Source: JACVRX01 sp963819885
GTDB taxonomy: Bacteria > Actinomycetota > Actinomycetes > Jiangellales > Jiangellaceae
Direction: 5' to 3'
DNA length: 64,000 bases
Assembly: GCA_963819885.1 (NCBI GenBank)
Contig: CAWFXV010000010.1
Location: forward strand, 92,384 to 156,383
Position numbers and translations under genes: made by a program. The notes under the pieces are model-generated. The model did not search any database and was not told where the DNA came from. It saw only the letters and a program-made list of their open reading frames with translations. This document shows, in pieces, positions 48,932 to 59,758 of this stretch (position 1 is the first letter of the stretch; each line of letters starts with the position of its first letter).

Positions 48932-49876
48932 GTGGCCGTTCCCGCCGATGTGGCCGTCGAGGGCGCCCCGCGCCGACGACCACCCGAACCCAAGAAGCTG
49001 ACCAGGGCAGAGCGGTGGAAGCGTCGCGGACCGCTGCTGCCCGCCTTGATCTTCGCGATCATCCTGACTCAGATCCCGTTCGTATTCACGCTCTTCTACA
49101 GCTTCCAACAATGGAACCTGCTTCGGCCCGAGAGTCGACAGTGGGTCGGGCTGGACAACTACGGCAAGGTCTTCACCGACCCCCTGTTCCGCAACGCCGT
49201 CGTGAACACCGTGGTGCTAACGGTCAGCACGGTGCTGCTTTCCCTGGTCGTCGGTCTCGTTTTCGCCTTGATCCTCGACCAGAAGTTTCTCGGCCGCAGT
49301 GTCGCTCGCACGCTGCTGATCACACCGTTCCTGGTGATGCCGACGGCGGCTGCACTTGTGTGGAAGACGTCGATGTACAACCCCGTCTTCGGACTGATCA
49401 ACTGGTTCCTGTCGCCGTTCGGCGTCGGCAACGTCGACTGGGTCAGCCAGTTCCCGATGCTGTCGATCATCATCGTGCTCACCTGGCAGTGGACCCCGTT
49501 CATGATGCTGATCATCCTTGCCGGCCTGCAGAGCCAGTCGCCGGAAATCCTCGAGGCGGCCCGTGTCGACGGCGCCAGCGGCTGGGCCATTTTCCGCCGG
49601 ATCACGTTGCCCCATCTGCGCCAGTTCCTAGAGCTCTCCGTGACGCTCGGCGCCATCTACATCGTGGCGACTTTCGACGCGATCTTCATGATCACCCAGG
49701 GTGGGCCCGGCCAGGCCACCACGAACCTGCCGTACTTCATCTACCAGCAGGCGTTTCGGGCCTTCTCGGTGGGCGAGGCTGCGGCCGCCGGTGTCATCGT
49801 TGTCGCTGCGACCATCATCATCGCGACCTTCGCGCTGCGCGTGGTCTCGAGCCTATTCGCGGAGGAGGACGGCTGA
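48932..49876 (+). CDS. Polyol ABC transporter permease (MalF type)
   Basis: This 314-residue permease has six membrane segments after a basic N-terminus. The EAA loop, EAARVDGASGWAIFRRITLPHLRQ, lies near residue 210. The sequence before it (MMLIILAGLQSQSPEILEAARVDGA) is typical of carbohydrate uptake family 1. It starts at GTG with an AGGAGGG site and stops one base before the next permease gene. It pairs with that gene to form the channel. Confidence 0.9.
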   Translation: MAVPADVAVEGAPRRRPPEPKKLTRAERWKRRGPLLPALIFAIILTQIPFVFTLFYSFQQWNLLRPESRQWVGLDNYGKVFTDPLFRNAVVNTVVLTVSTVLLSLVVGLVFALILDQKFLGRSVARTLLITPFLVMPTAAALVWKTSMYNPVFGLINWFLSPFGVGNVDWVSQFPMLSIIIVLTWQWTPFMMLIILAGLQSQSPEILEAARVDGASGWAIFRRITLPHLRQFLELSVTLGAIYIVATFDAIFMITQGGPGQATTNLPYFIYQQAFRAFSVGEAAAAGVIVVAATIIIATFALRVVSSLFAEEDG

Positions 49877-49877
49877 G

Positions 49878-50750
49878 ATGGCGACAGTTGCGACCACAAC
49901 ACCCGATGAGGTCGCCGTCAGGAGGCGACCGCCGAAGCGGCGAGGCCCGTTCCGGCCCTGGATGTTTTTGCTGGGATGGGCGGCCGCCGTGGTCTGGTTC
50001 TTCCCGGTCTTCTGGATGTTCTTGACCGGGTTCAAGACGGAAGCGCAGGCTTCAACCGACCCCCCAACATTCTTCTTCATCCCGACGCTCGACCAGTACG
50101 AGGCGGTCCTCGGCAGGGACTTCGTGCCCTACCTGATCAACTCGTTCACCGCCGCGATCTTCTCCACGCTGCTCGCGATCGTCTTGGCCTTGCCCGCGGC
50201 GTACGCGCTGTCACTGGCCAGGGTGCCGAAGTGGCGAGACTCGCTGTTCTTCTTCCTGTCGACACGGATGATGCCTGCCGTCGCGTCGATCCTTCCGCTC
50301 TACATCCTGGTCCGGAACATCGGGATGCTCGACGACATCAGAATGCTGTCGATCATCTACACGGCGATGAACCTGGCGATCGCAATCTGGATGATTCGCT
50401 CGTTCCTGCTGGAGCTGCCGCGTGAGGTGCTCGAGGCCGCCCGGGTAGACGGCGCCACACTCTCCGTGGAGATGCGCCGGGTGATCCTTCCAATGATCGC
50501 CCCGGGCCTTGCCGCCACCGCCCTGATCTGCTTCATCTTCGCCTGGAACGAGTTCTTCTTCGCCGTCACCCTCACCACCACCCAGGCGGCCACCGTGCCC
50601 GTGTTCCTCGTCGGCTTCATCACCAGCGAGGGCTTGTTCTGGGCCCGCTTGTCGGCCGCGGCGACGATTGCTTCACTGCCAGTGATCATCGCCGGCTGGG
50701 TGGCGCAGAAGTGGCTGGTTCGGGGGCTCTCCCTCGGAGCCGTCAAGTAG
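49878..50750 (+). CDS. Polyol ABC transporter permease (MalG type)
   Basis: This 290-residue second permease of the channel has six segments. The EAA motif EVLEAARVDGATLSVEMRRVILPMIAPGL lies near residue 185, and FAWNEFFFAVTLTTTQAATVPVFL follows, as in MalG/SmoG relatives. The ATG at 49878 is chosen from the tight gap (one base after the previous stop) and the family start; a longer in-frame extension lies inside the other permease gene. Confidence 0.9.
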   Translation: MATVATTTPDEVAVRRRPPKRRGPFRPWMFLLGWAAAVVWFFPVFWMFLTGFKTEAQASTDPPTFFFIPTLDQYEAVLGRDFVPYLINSFTAAIFSTLLAIVLALPAAYALSLARVPKWRDSLFFFLSTRMMPAVASILPLYILVRNIGMLDDIRMLSIIYTAMNLAIAIWMIRSFLLELPREVLEAARVDGATLSVEMRRVILPMIAPGLAATALICFIFAWNEFFFAVTLTTTQAATVPVFLVGFITSEGLFWARLSAAATIASLPVIIAGWVAQKWLVRGLSLGAVK

Positions 50751-50776
50751 CGCGGTGAGCCGGCGAGGAGCGGCCG

Positions 50777-51799
50777 ATGACCATGATGCAAGCGTCAGTG
50801 TTGCGTGCCGCGCACGACCTGATATTGGAGGATCGGCCAGTCCCGCAGCCCGGTCCGCGCGAAGTGCTCGTCCGGATCAAGTCCGTAGGCGTGTGCGGCT
50901 CCGATGTGCACTACTACGAGCACGGCCGGATCGGCGAGCACGTGGTCCGTGAGCCGCTCGTGCTAGGGCACGAGCCGGCTGGTGAAGCCGTCGCGATCGG
51001 GGACCAGGTCACTCGGGTGGCCATTGGCCAACGGGTGTCCATCGAACCGGGAGTCCCGTGCCTGTCCTGCGAGCGTTGCCTGGGCGGCCAGTACAACCTC
51101 TGCCCCACGATGCGATTTCTCGCGACGCCGCCCATCGACGGCGCCTTCTGCGAGTACCTCGCGATACACGAGGCCTTCGCACATCCCGTGCCGGATTCGT
51201 TGAGCGACGACGCCGCGGCGATGCTGGAGCCACTGTCGGTCGGTCTCTGGGCATGCCGGAAGGGCCGGGTCGAGCCGGGCACCAAAGTCCTCGTGAACGG
51301 TGCCGGACCCATCGGCTTGTTGGCGGCGCAAACCGCCCTGGCGTTCGGAGCCGCTCAGGTCGTCGTGGCCGACGTCAGCGAAAGCCGGCTGGACCTTGCC
51401 AGCCGCCTCGGGGCCACCGGCGTCATCGACGTCACGTCGACATCGCTCGCCGACGCCGGCGTCGATCCGGACGTGCTGCTCGAATGCTCCGGCCACCCCC
51501 AGGCGACAGTGGCCGCCGTCCGCACGGTCGCACCGGCCGGACGAGCGGTTCTCGTTGGGATGGGAGCCGACGAGCTGGCCCTTCCGCTGTCCTTTGTCCA
51601 GAACCGCGAGATCGAACTCGTGGGCACGTTCCGGTACGCCAACACCTGGCCGACGGCCATCGCGCTGGCATCGTCCGGACGGGTGGCGCTCGAACCGCTC
51701 GTCACCACTCACCACTCCCTACCCGACGTCGGAGCCGCCCTGACCGCCGGCGCAACCGACCCGTCGACCGTCAAGGTCGTCGTCAACCCGACCAGCTGA
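50777..51799 (+). CDS. Zinc-dependent medium-chain polyol dehydrogenase
   Basis: This 340-residue MDR enzyme oxidises a polyol to a ketose with NAD+. It has the catalytic zinc region VGVCGSDVHYYEHGRIG and LVLGHEPAGEAVAIG, the structural zinc cysteines CLSCERCLGGQYNLC, an EPLSVGLWACRKG segment and the Rossmann GAGPIGLLAA. The combination is that of sorbitol/xylitol dehydrogenases. It lies inside the ABC operon (AGGAG site, 26 bases after the permease), so it acts on an imported polyol. Confidence 0.88.
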   Translation: MTMMQASVLRAAHDLILEDRPVPQPGPREVLVRIKSVGVCGSDVHYYEHGRIGEHVVREPLVLGHEPAGEAVAIGDQVTRVAIGQRVSIEPGVPCLSCERCLGGQYNLCPTMRFLATPPIDGAFCEYLAIHEAFAHPVPDSLSDDAAAMLEPLSVGLWACRKGRVEPGTKVLVNGAGPIGLLAAQTALAFGAAQVVVADVSESRLDLASRLGATGVIDVTSTSLADAGVDPDVLLECSGHPQATVAAVRTVAPAGRAVLVGMGADELALPLSFVQNREIELVGTFRYANTWPTAIALASSGRVALEPLVTTHHSLPDVGAALTAGATDPSTVKVVVNPTS

Positions 51800-51817
51800 G
51801 CAAGAGGAGATCCCGCG

Positions 51818-52908
<1,091 letters not shown>

Positions 52909-52912
<4 letters not shown>

Positions 52913-54381
52913 ATCAGGGAGTGCAAGGTCGCCCGCGCCCCACGCTCGTGCAGGGAGGTCAGTGCCGACCGATAGGCGACGACGAACCGCTTGTCGTCGA
53001 CAAGGTCACCGAAGACCTCACGATTGGTGATGAATGCGTCGGGATCCTCGCGGTTGCGGGCCGCGAGCGGCATGAGCTTCTCCCTGAGCGGATCGACCAC
53101 CTCGATCGGTTGACCCTGTTCGTCGATCCCCTCGGCGTACCGGGCCCAGCTGGCCACGACCGCGGCGGAACGGGTGATCTCGCCGCCCTGACTGAGCTGT
53201 TCGCGGATGACCGGCAGAAGCCACTTCGGGATGCGGTCCGAGCTCTCCGCGCAGAGGCGCGCGATCGTGTCGCGGACCTCGGGGTTGGAGAAGCGTTCGA
53301 TCAGCGTGTGCTTGTACTCGTCGAGGTCGACGCCCGGGACCGGGGACAATGTCGGTGTGGCCTCCTTGTCCATGTACTGCAACAGAAAGGTCCGGAAGAC
53401 GGGATCCTGTGCGGCGTCGTGCACGAGACGGTAGCCGCACAGATAACCGAAGTAGCACAGGGCCTGATGACTGGCGTTGAGCAGGCGCAGCTTCATCAGC
53501 TCGTAGGGAACGACGTCGGCGACCACCTGAACCCCTGCCTCCTCGTACGGTGGACGGCCGTCGGTGAAGGTGTCCTCGAGCACCCATTGAGTGAACGGCT
53601 CACAGACGACGGGCCACCTGTCGTCGATGCCGAATCGGTCACGGACCATTTCCCGATCCGCATCTGTCGTCACCGGCGTGATTCGATCGACCATCGAGTT
53701 CGGGAACCGCACCTCCCGCTCGATCCAGTTAGCGAGCTCAGGATCCCGTCGCCGCGCAAAGGCACTGAAGACCCGGTGTGCCAGGTGCCCGTTTCCTTGC
53801 AGGTTGTCCGCAGACATGACCGTAAAAGGCGCGATTCCACGTTCTCGGCGCCGCCGCAGTGCTTCGGTCACGAAGCCGAAGGTGGTCCGCGGCGTCGCCG
53901 CTGGCTGCAGATCGGCTATCACCGCGGGATTCGCGCTGTCGAACGCGCCCGTGACATGGTGGATGTTGTACCCGCCCTCGGTCACGGTGAGGGAGATGAT
54001 TCGAGTCGAGGGTGCTGCCATCCTCTCGAGGACTGCCTCGGGATCGTCAGGTGCGAAGAGATACTCGACGATGGACCCGATGATCCGCGGTTCGTAGGTG
54101 CCGTCAGGGTGCTTGACCACGAGCGTGTAGAGACCGTCCTGGGCGGCCAAGGCCTCTTTCATCCGCAGGTCCGCCGGCATGACCCCGACCCCGCAGATTC
54201 CCCAGTCCGATGCCGAGCCCTCGTTCATCAGCCGGTCGTGATACATCGCCTGGTGGGCCCGGTGAAAGGCACCAACGCCGAAATGTACAACGCCTGGAAC
54301 GCGGCCGGCACGCTCGTAGGCGGGAATCGGGAGGTGCTGACCCAGAGCCGGGAGGGTCGACGAGTTGAGGGCGACTGGCAT
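52909..54381 (-). CDS. Long-chain mannitol/arabitol 2-dehydrogenase
   Basis: This 490-residue polyol-specific long-chain dehydrogenase oxidises D-mannitol to fructose or D-arabitol to D-xylulose. It has a Rossmann start (VVHFGVGAFHRAHQAMYHDRLM), the VMSADNLQGNGHLAH stretch, VVCEPFTQWVLEDTF, and the catalytic signature KLRLLNASHQALCYFGYLCGYRLVHD (Lys, Asn and His). The adjacent divergent gene is a xylulokinase and no fructokinase is evident, which favours arabitol. It is transcribed from the opposite strand to the ABC operon and has its own promoter and a SorC-like operator. Confidence 0.87.
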
Positions 54382-54401
54382 CGGGTGGCCTCCGGAAACG
54401 A

Positions 54402-54417
54402 GTGCTCATTTGAGCAG
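54402..54417. promoter_or_regulatory. SorC-type operator before mtlD
   Basis: TGCTCA-TT-TGAGCA is a six-base-arm palindrome inside GTGCTCATTTGAGCAG, which shares 13 of 16 bases with the site at 47352-47367. It lies in the leader of the minus-strand gene. Confidence 0.6.
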
Positions 54418-54444
54418 CCGGGCAACCAGATGAGCTTTAGCACG

Positions 54445-54472
54445 AATCTACCTGGGCCGTTGGCAATGTCAA
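54445..54472 (-). promoter_or_regulatory. Promoter of the minus-strand mtlD-type gene
   Basis: On the minus strand: TTGACA, 16 bases, TAGATT. An AAGCGCTT palindrome (54471-54478) overlaps the -35 and could be a site for a LacI-type regulator. Confidence 0.65.
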
Positions 54473-54552
54473 GCGCTTCAACCGGCGGTCCTCCGGCAGA
54501 GACAATCCAACGGCACTCGGCTGAGTTCCAAGCCGCGGATCGAGGAGGTCCG

Positions 54553-55941
54553 ATGACCCTGGTTGCTGGTGTGGACAGCTCGACGCAGTCCTGCAAGGTC
54601 GTCGTCTGCGACGCCGAGTCCGGCCAGATCGTCCGGCAGGCGAGCGCGCCCCACCCGGATGCGACGGAGGTCGACCCACGGCAGTGGTGGGAGGCGTTCA
54701 CCGCCGCGAGTGCCGGAATTCTCGACGGCATTCAGGCCATTGGCGTCGGTGGTCAACAGCACGGCATGGTCAGCCTGGATGATGCCGGCGACGTAGTGCG
54801 GCCCGCCCTGCTCTGGAACGACACCAGATCAGCCGGCGACGCCAGCGACCTCGTCGCCGAGCACGGTGCGGACGCCTGGGCACAGGCCGTCGGCTCGGTC
54901 CCGCTGGCCAGCTTCACCGTGACCAAGCTGCGCTGGCTGGCGCGCAACGAGCCAGACAGCGCCCGGCGAGTAGATGCGGTGCTCCTGCCGCACGATTGGC
55001 TGACCTGGCGGATCCTCGACCGCACCGGTGAGCCGACGACGGACCGCGGCGACGCCTCCGGTACCGGCTACTGGTCGCCGCAGACGGGTAAGTATCGGCT
55101 GGACCTGCTGGCGGCCGCGTTCGGCCGGCCGGTTCGGGTCCCGCGCGTACTGGCGCCGAACGAAGCCGCAGGCGTCACGGCGGATGGCGCCGTCGTCGCA
55201 CCCGGCACCGGAGACAACATGGGCGCCGCCCTCGGGCTAGGCCTCTCGGTTGGCGAGATCGCCGTTTCCATCGGCACGAGTGGTGTGGTCAGCGCCGTCC
55301 ACTCGCAGGCCAGCGCGGATCCGACCGGGAATGTCGCCGGTTTCTGCGACGCGACCGGCCGGTTCCTGCCGTTGGTCTGCACGCTGAACGGCGCCCGGGT
55401 GCTGTCGTCGGCGGCCCGAATGCTCGGATGCGACCTGCAGGCGCTAGACGAGCTGGCCTTGGCGGCACCAGCTGGCGCCGGCGGCCTGAGCCTGCTGCCG
55501 TACCTGGACGGAGAACGCACCCCGAACCTGCCGACGGCCGCGGGGACGTTGTGTGGTCTTCGCCGGACGAATTCCGAACCGGCCAACGTGGCTCGCGCGG
55601 CGGTGGAGGGGTTGTTGTGCGGGCTGGCCGACGGGGTCGATGCGCTTCGTGCGGTCGGGGTGGCGCCTCACGAGGTGAGCCTGATCGGCGGTGCGAGCCG
55701 GTCCAGGGCGGTCCAGCACCTCGCGGCGGACCTGTTCGGGCTGCCGATCGCCCGGCCGGAGCCGGGAGAGTACGTCGCCCGTGGAGCGGCTCGGCAGGCC
55801 GCGTGGGTGCTTGCTGGTGACCCCGAACCGCCGCACTGGTTCGTGCCTCGGGCGGCTGAGCTCACCCCCGTCGATCCGGCCGCCGGCGAACAGGTGCGTG
55901 CTCAGTACAGCGGATACCGGCGGGCGGTTTTCGGCGTCTAG
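54553..55941 (+). CDS. xylB: Xylulokinase
   Basis: This 462-residue FGGY-family kinase phosphorylates D-xylulose for the pentose phosphate pathway. It has the phosphate-1 motif VAGVDSSTQSCKVVVCD, GGQQHGMVSLD with LLWNDTRS (sugar contact residues), phosphate-2 IAVSIGTSGVVSAV, and adenosine motif LIGGASRSRAVQHLAADLFG. The ATG follows a GAGGAGG site. A 1006-codon frame running from 52921 merges into it, but everything before 54553 is antisense to the mtlD-type gene. It links polyol oxidation to central metabolism. Confidence 0.92.
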   Translation: MTLVAGVDSSTQSCKVVVCDAESGQIVRQASAPHPDATEVDPRQWWEAFTAASAGILDGIQAIGVGGQQHGMVSLDDAGDVVRPALLWNDTRSAGDASDLVAEHGADAWAQAVGSVPLASFTVTKLRWLARNEPDSARRVDAVLLPHDWLTWRILDRTGEPTTDRGDASGTGYWSPQTGKYRLDLLAAAFGRPVRVPRVLAPNEAAGVTADGAVVAPGTGDNMGAALGLGLSVGEIAVSIGTSGVVSAVHSQASADPTGNVAGFCDATGRFLPLVCTLNGARVLSSAARMLGCDLQALDELALAAPAGAGGLSLLPYLDGERTPNLPTAAGTLCGLRRTNSEPANVARAAVEGLLCGLADGVDALRAVGVAPHEVSLIGGASRSRAVQHLAADLFGLPIARPEPGEYVARGAARQAAWVLAGDPEPPHWFVPRAAELTPVDPAAGEQVRAQYSGYRRAVFGV

Positions 55942-56000
55942 GTCAGTAGCCGGTGTGGATGGGAGGCTCGACTGAAATACGGCCTTGATCGGAGGTTGTC

Positions 56001-56954
56001 GTGCGCAATGGCTTCGACGTCGTGACGATGGGCCGGATCGGCGTCGACATCTACCCGTTGCAGGTGGGCCGCTCGCTTCGTCACGTCGAAACCTTCGGCA
56101 AGTACCTCGGTGGGAGCGCTACCAATGTCGCCGTCGCCGCCGCCCGGTACGGCCGGCGAACGGCGGTGATCACGCGGACTGGCGCCGACCCGTTCGGTGA
56201 GTTCCTGCACGACGCGTTGCACCGCTTCGGGGTGGACGACCGGTACGTGAGCGCCGTTCCCGACCTCCCCACCCCGGTGACGTTCTGTGAGATCTTCCCG
56301 CCCGACGACTTCCCGCTCTACTTCTACCGGCATCCGAAAGCGCCTGACTTGGAGATCGACGAAGGCGAGCTCGACTATGACGCCATCCGCGACGCCGGGG
56401 TCTTTTGGGTCACCGTCACCGGCCTATCCCAGGAGCCGAGCCGGACGGCGACCCTACGAGCCCTGCAAGCGCGTGAGTCTGGGTCGCACACCGTCCTCGA
56501 TCTCGACTACCGGCCGATGTTCTGGCCGTCCCAACAGGAGGCGCGCCGATGGATTGAACTGGCATTGCCGCTGGTCACGGTGGCGGTGGGAAATCGCGAC
56601 GAGGCCGAGACGGCGGTCGGTACAGGTGAGCCAGAGGATGCTGCTCAGGCGTTGCACGAGGCCGGTGTCGAGCTGGCAGTGGTCAAGCTAGGGCCCGGCG
56701 GGGTTCTTGCGTCGCGCGGCGCAGAACGGGTCACTGTGCCGCCTGTGCCGGTCGAGGTCGTCAATGGGCTCGGCGCCGGTGATGCCTTCGGAGGGGCTCT
56801 CTGTCACGCGCTGCTCTCCGGCTGGGAGCTCGAACGGTCCATGCGGTTCTGCAACGCCGCGGGCGCCATCGTCGCGTCCCGGCTGTCCTGTAGTGATGCC
56901 ATGCCGACCGCCGACGAGGTCGAAGCCAAGCTCCTGGCCGTGGACGTGCTGTGA
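56001..56954 (+). CDS. iolC: 5-dehydro-2-deoxygluconokinase
   Basis: This 317-residue PfkB-family kinase phosphorylates 5-dehydro-2-deoxygluconate in myo-inositol breakdown. It has the N-terminal MGRIGVDIYPLQVGRSLRHVETFGKYLGGSATNVAVAAARYG typical of IolC, and the C-terminal PfkB catalytic motif VNGLGAGDAFGGALCHALLSG with the base aspartate. It starts at GTG with a GGAGG site and overlaps iolB by four bases. It lies 59 bases after xylB on the same strand, so it may partly depend on readthrough from there. Confidence 0.93.
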   Translation: MRNGFDVVTMGRIGVDIYPLQVGRSLRHVETFGKYLGGSATNVAVAAARYGRRTAVITRTGADPFGEFLHDALHRFGVDDRYVSAVPDLPTPVTFCEIFPPDDFPLYFYRHPKAPDLEIDEGELDYDAIRDAGVFWVTVTGLSQEPSRTATLRALQARESGSHTVLDLDYRPMFWPSQQEARRWIELALPLVTVAVGNRDEAETAVGTGEPEDAAQALHEAGVELAVVKLGPGGVLASRGAERVTVPPVPVEVVNGLGAGDAFGGALCHALLSGWELERSMRFCNAAGAIVASRLSCSDAMPTADEVEAKLLAVDVL

Positions 56955-57847
56955 ACGACCCGACGACGATCAAGCTGCCCGCCCACGTGCCGGCCGGCAC
57001 CGGCTCGGACGCAGTCTTCTCGCTGCTGATCACGCCTCAGCGGGCCGGCTGGGCATTCAGCGGGCTTCGGGTGCTCGAACTCCCGGCCGGTGGATCGGCG
57101 CAGATCGACACCCACGAGGACGAGGTGATCGTGCTGCCGCTCGCCGGCGCATGCAGCGTCACCTGTGACGACGAGAGCTTCGAGCTGCAGGGCCGGGACA
57201 GCGTCTTCTCCGCGGTGACTGATTTCGTCTATGCCCCGCGGGACTGCCGGGTCCGGCTTCGCTCGGCAGCCGGCGGGCGATTCGCCCTTCCTGCCGCGCA
57301 GGCCACCCGACGACTCCGGGCGCGCTACGGCGCCGCCGCCGACGTCTCCGTGGAGCTTCGCGGGGCCGGCGCAGCCAGCCGACAGGTCAACAACTTCTGC
57401 TCACCGGAGGGGTTCGACGCCGACCGCCTGATTGCCGTGGAAGTCCTGACACCTGGCGGGAATTGGTCGTCATACCCGCCGCACAAGCACGACGAGCAGC
57501 AAGACGACGAGTCCGCGCTGGAGGAGATCTACTACTTCGAGGTCGCCGAAGACGGACCTGCTTACCAGCGTGTCTACGGATCCGGTCCCGGCCGCGACAT
57601 CGACGTGTGCGCCGAGGTGCGGACCGGCGATACGGTGCTCATCCCGCACGGCTACCACGGGCCGTCCATGGCGGCACCGGGGTACGACCTCTACTACCTC
57701 AACGTGATGGCGGGACCGGGCGAGCGGGTATGGCGATTCCGCGACGATCCAGCGCATGCCTGGGTCCGCGGCAACTGGGACGGAATGCCCGTCGACGCTC
57801 GACTGCCGCTAACGTCGGCACCTGACCCCCGGAGGGGGCGCTCATGA
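56951..57847 (+). CDS. iolB: 5-deoxy-glucuronate isomerase
   Basis: This 298-residue cupin-type isomerase converts 5-deoxy-glucuronate to 5-dehydro-2-deoxygluconate, the IolC substrate. Characteristic are LRVLELPAGGSAQIDTHEDEVIVLPLAGACSV, NWSSYPPHKHDEQ with EEIYYFEV (metal ligands His, His, Glu), and IPHGYHGPSMAAPGYDLYYLNVMAGPG. It overlaps iolC and iolD by four bases each. Confidence 0.94.
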   Translation: MNDPTTIKLPAHVPAGTGSDAVFSLLITPQRAGWAFSGLRVLELPAGGSAQIDTHEDEVIVLPLAGACSVTCDDESFELQGRDSVFSAVTDFVYAPRDCRVRLRSAAGGRFALPAAQATRRLRARYGAAADVSVELRGAGAASRQVNNFCSPEGFDADRLIAVEVLTPGGNWSSYPPHKHDEQQDDESALEEIYYFEVAEDGPAYQRVYGSGPGRDIDVCAEVRTGDTVLIPHGYHGPSMAAPGYDLYYLNVMAGPGERVWRFRDDPAHAWVRGNWDGMPVDARLPLTSAPDPRRGRS

Positions 57848-59737
57848 GCGAAGGCACTACGCGCCGGTTGACCGTCGCCCAGGCGGTTGTGCGCTTCCTT
57901 GCCAACCAGTACAGCGAACGCGACGGGATCGAGCAGCGCCTCGTCGCCGGGTGCTTCGGTATCTTCGGGCACGGGAACCTCGCGGGGCTGGGCCAGGCAC
58001 TGCTGGAGGCCGAGCTGTCCGACCCGTCGGCGCTTCCCTACCATCAAGCGCGGAACGAGCAGGCCATGGTGCACGCCTCGACGGCCTATGCCCGGATGAA
58101 GGACCGGCTATCCACGTTTGCGTGCACCGCCTCGATCGGGCCGGGCGCGACGAACATGCTGACCGGCGCGGCCCTGGCGACGATCAACCGGTTGCCGGTC
58201 TTGCTCCTGCCCGGCGACATCTTCGCCACCCGGGTGTCGAGCCCGGTCTTACAGGAGTTGGAAGACCCCACCGGCTACGACATCTCCGTCAACGACGCAT
58301 TTCGACCGGTCTCCCGGTTCTTCGACCGGGTATGGCGACCCGAGCAACTGCCCCAGGCGTTGCTCGGCGCGATGCGAGTGCTCACCGATCCGGTGGAGAC
58401 CGGTGCCGTGACCGTCGCATTGCCACAGGACGTGCAGGTCGAGGCGTATGACTGGCCGAAAGCGCTGTTCGAGAAGCGGGTGTGGCACGTGCGTCGACCG
58501 CTGCCCGAGACCGCGGCCCTGGAGCGGGCGGCGGCCGTGATCCGGGACGCGAAGCGGCCGCTGCTCATCGCCGGGGGAGGGGTCATCTACGCGCAGGCGA
58601 CCGAAGCCCTACGCGAGCTCGTGGAGACGACTGGCATCCCCGTAGCGCAGAGCCAGGCCGGGAAAGGGGCCTTGCCCTACGACCATCCGCTCAGCCTCGG
58701 TGCGGTCGGCAGCACGGGCACGACAGCGGCGAATCGGCTGGCACGGGAGGCCGATGTCGTGATCGGGATCGGCACCCGGTACAGCGACTTCACCACTGCA
58801 TCGCGGACAGCATTCGGCAACCCGGACGTGCGGTTCGTCAACGTCAACGTCGCAGGATTCGACGTCGCCAAGCACGCGGCCGTCGGAGTCGTCGCGGATG
58901 CTCGCGAGGCGCTGGTGGCCCTGCACGGGGCGCTCGCCGGCTGGCGGGTCGACGACGAATACCGGAACCACGCGACGGAACTGTCACGTGCGTGGGACGA
59001 GATCGTCGAGCGGGCCTACGCCCAGAGCCACGGGCCACTCCCCGCTCAGTCCGAGGTGATCGGCGTCGTCAACCACGAGTCCGGCCCTCGCGATGTCATC
59101 GTCTGTGCGGCCGGCTCGATGCCGGGTGACCTGCACAAACAGTGGCGAACCCGGGACGCCAAGAGCTACCACGTGGAGTACGGCTATTCGTGCATGGGAT
59201 ACGAGATCGCCGGCGGTCTCGGGGTCAAGATGGCCTGCCCGGACCGCGACGTATTCGTGCTGGTCGGCGATGGCTCCTATCTGATGATGGCCCAGGAGCT
59301 GGTCACAGCCGTCCAGGAACACCTCAAGATCATCGTCGTGCTCGTCCAGAACCACGGGTTCGCCTCCATAGGCGAGTTGTCCGACGCCGTCGGTGCGCGA
59401 ACACTTCGGCACCCGGTACCGCTACCGCAACACCGATACCGGACGTCTCGACGGCGGTGTCCTGCCGGTAGACCTGGCTCAGAACGCCGAGAGCCTCGGG
59501 GTGCGTGTCCTCCGGGCCAAGACCATCGCCGAGTTCCAGTCCGCCCTTCGAGCGGCGAAGAGGTCCGACAGCGACCGGCCGGTCTTGGTGCACGTCGAAA
59601 CCGACCCGCTGGTGCCGGCGCCGAGCAGCGAGTCGTGGTGGGACGTCCCGGTCGCCGAGGTGGCGGAGCTGGATGCCACGCGCGATGCGCGCAAGAACTA
59701 TGCCCAGAACAAGTCGAAGCAACGGCTGTTCCTGTAA
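57844..59737 (+). pseudogene. iolD: 3D-(3,5/4)-trihydroxycyclohexane-1,2-dione hydrolase, +1 shift
   Basis: This is the TPP-dependent ring-opening enzyme of inositol catabolism, about 630 residues if one base is skipped. Frame one (57844-59400) covers the TPP N-terminal domain with the catalytic glutamate in HQARNEQAMVHAS, the central domain, and the TPP diphosphate motif VLVGDGSYLMMAQELV with QNHGFASIGELSDAVGAR. Frame two (from 59402) resumes with HFGTRYRYRNTDTGRLDGGVLPVDLAQNAESLG and ends KNYAQNKSKQRLFL. The extra A is at 59400/59401 (CGA A CAC). The join falls within the conserved C-terminal half, so the enzyme would be inactive unless the shift is corrected or artefactual. Confidence 0.85.
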
Positions 59738-59758
59738 ACCCGAGTCGGGAGGACGCCG

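Noticed and set aside
54471..54478. AAGCGCTT palindrome as a LacI/catabolite operator
   Set aside because: Only eight bases, with non-matching flanks, and no LacI-type gene in the window. Kept only as a remark on the promoter entry.
52921..54552. Plus-strand open frame of over 500 codons running in frame into xylB
   Set aside because: It is exactly antisense to the mtlD-type gene, encodes no recognisable domain and has no start signal. The frame is open because of GC-rich codon structure; xylB itself starts at 54553.
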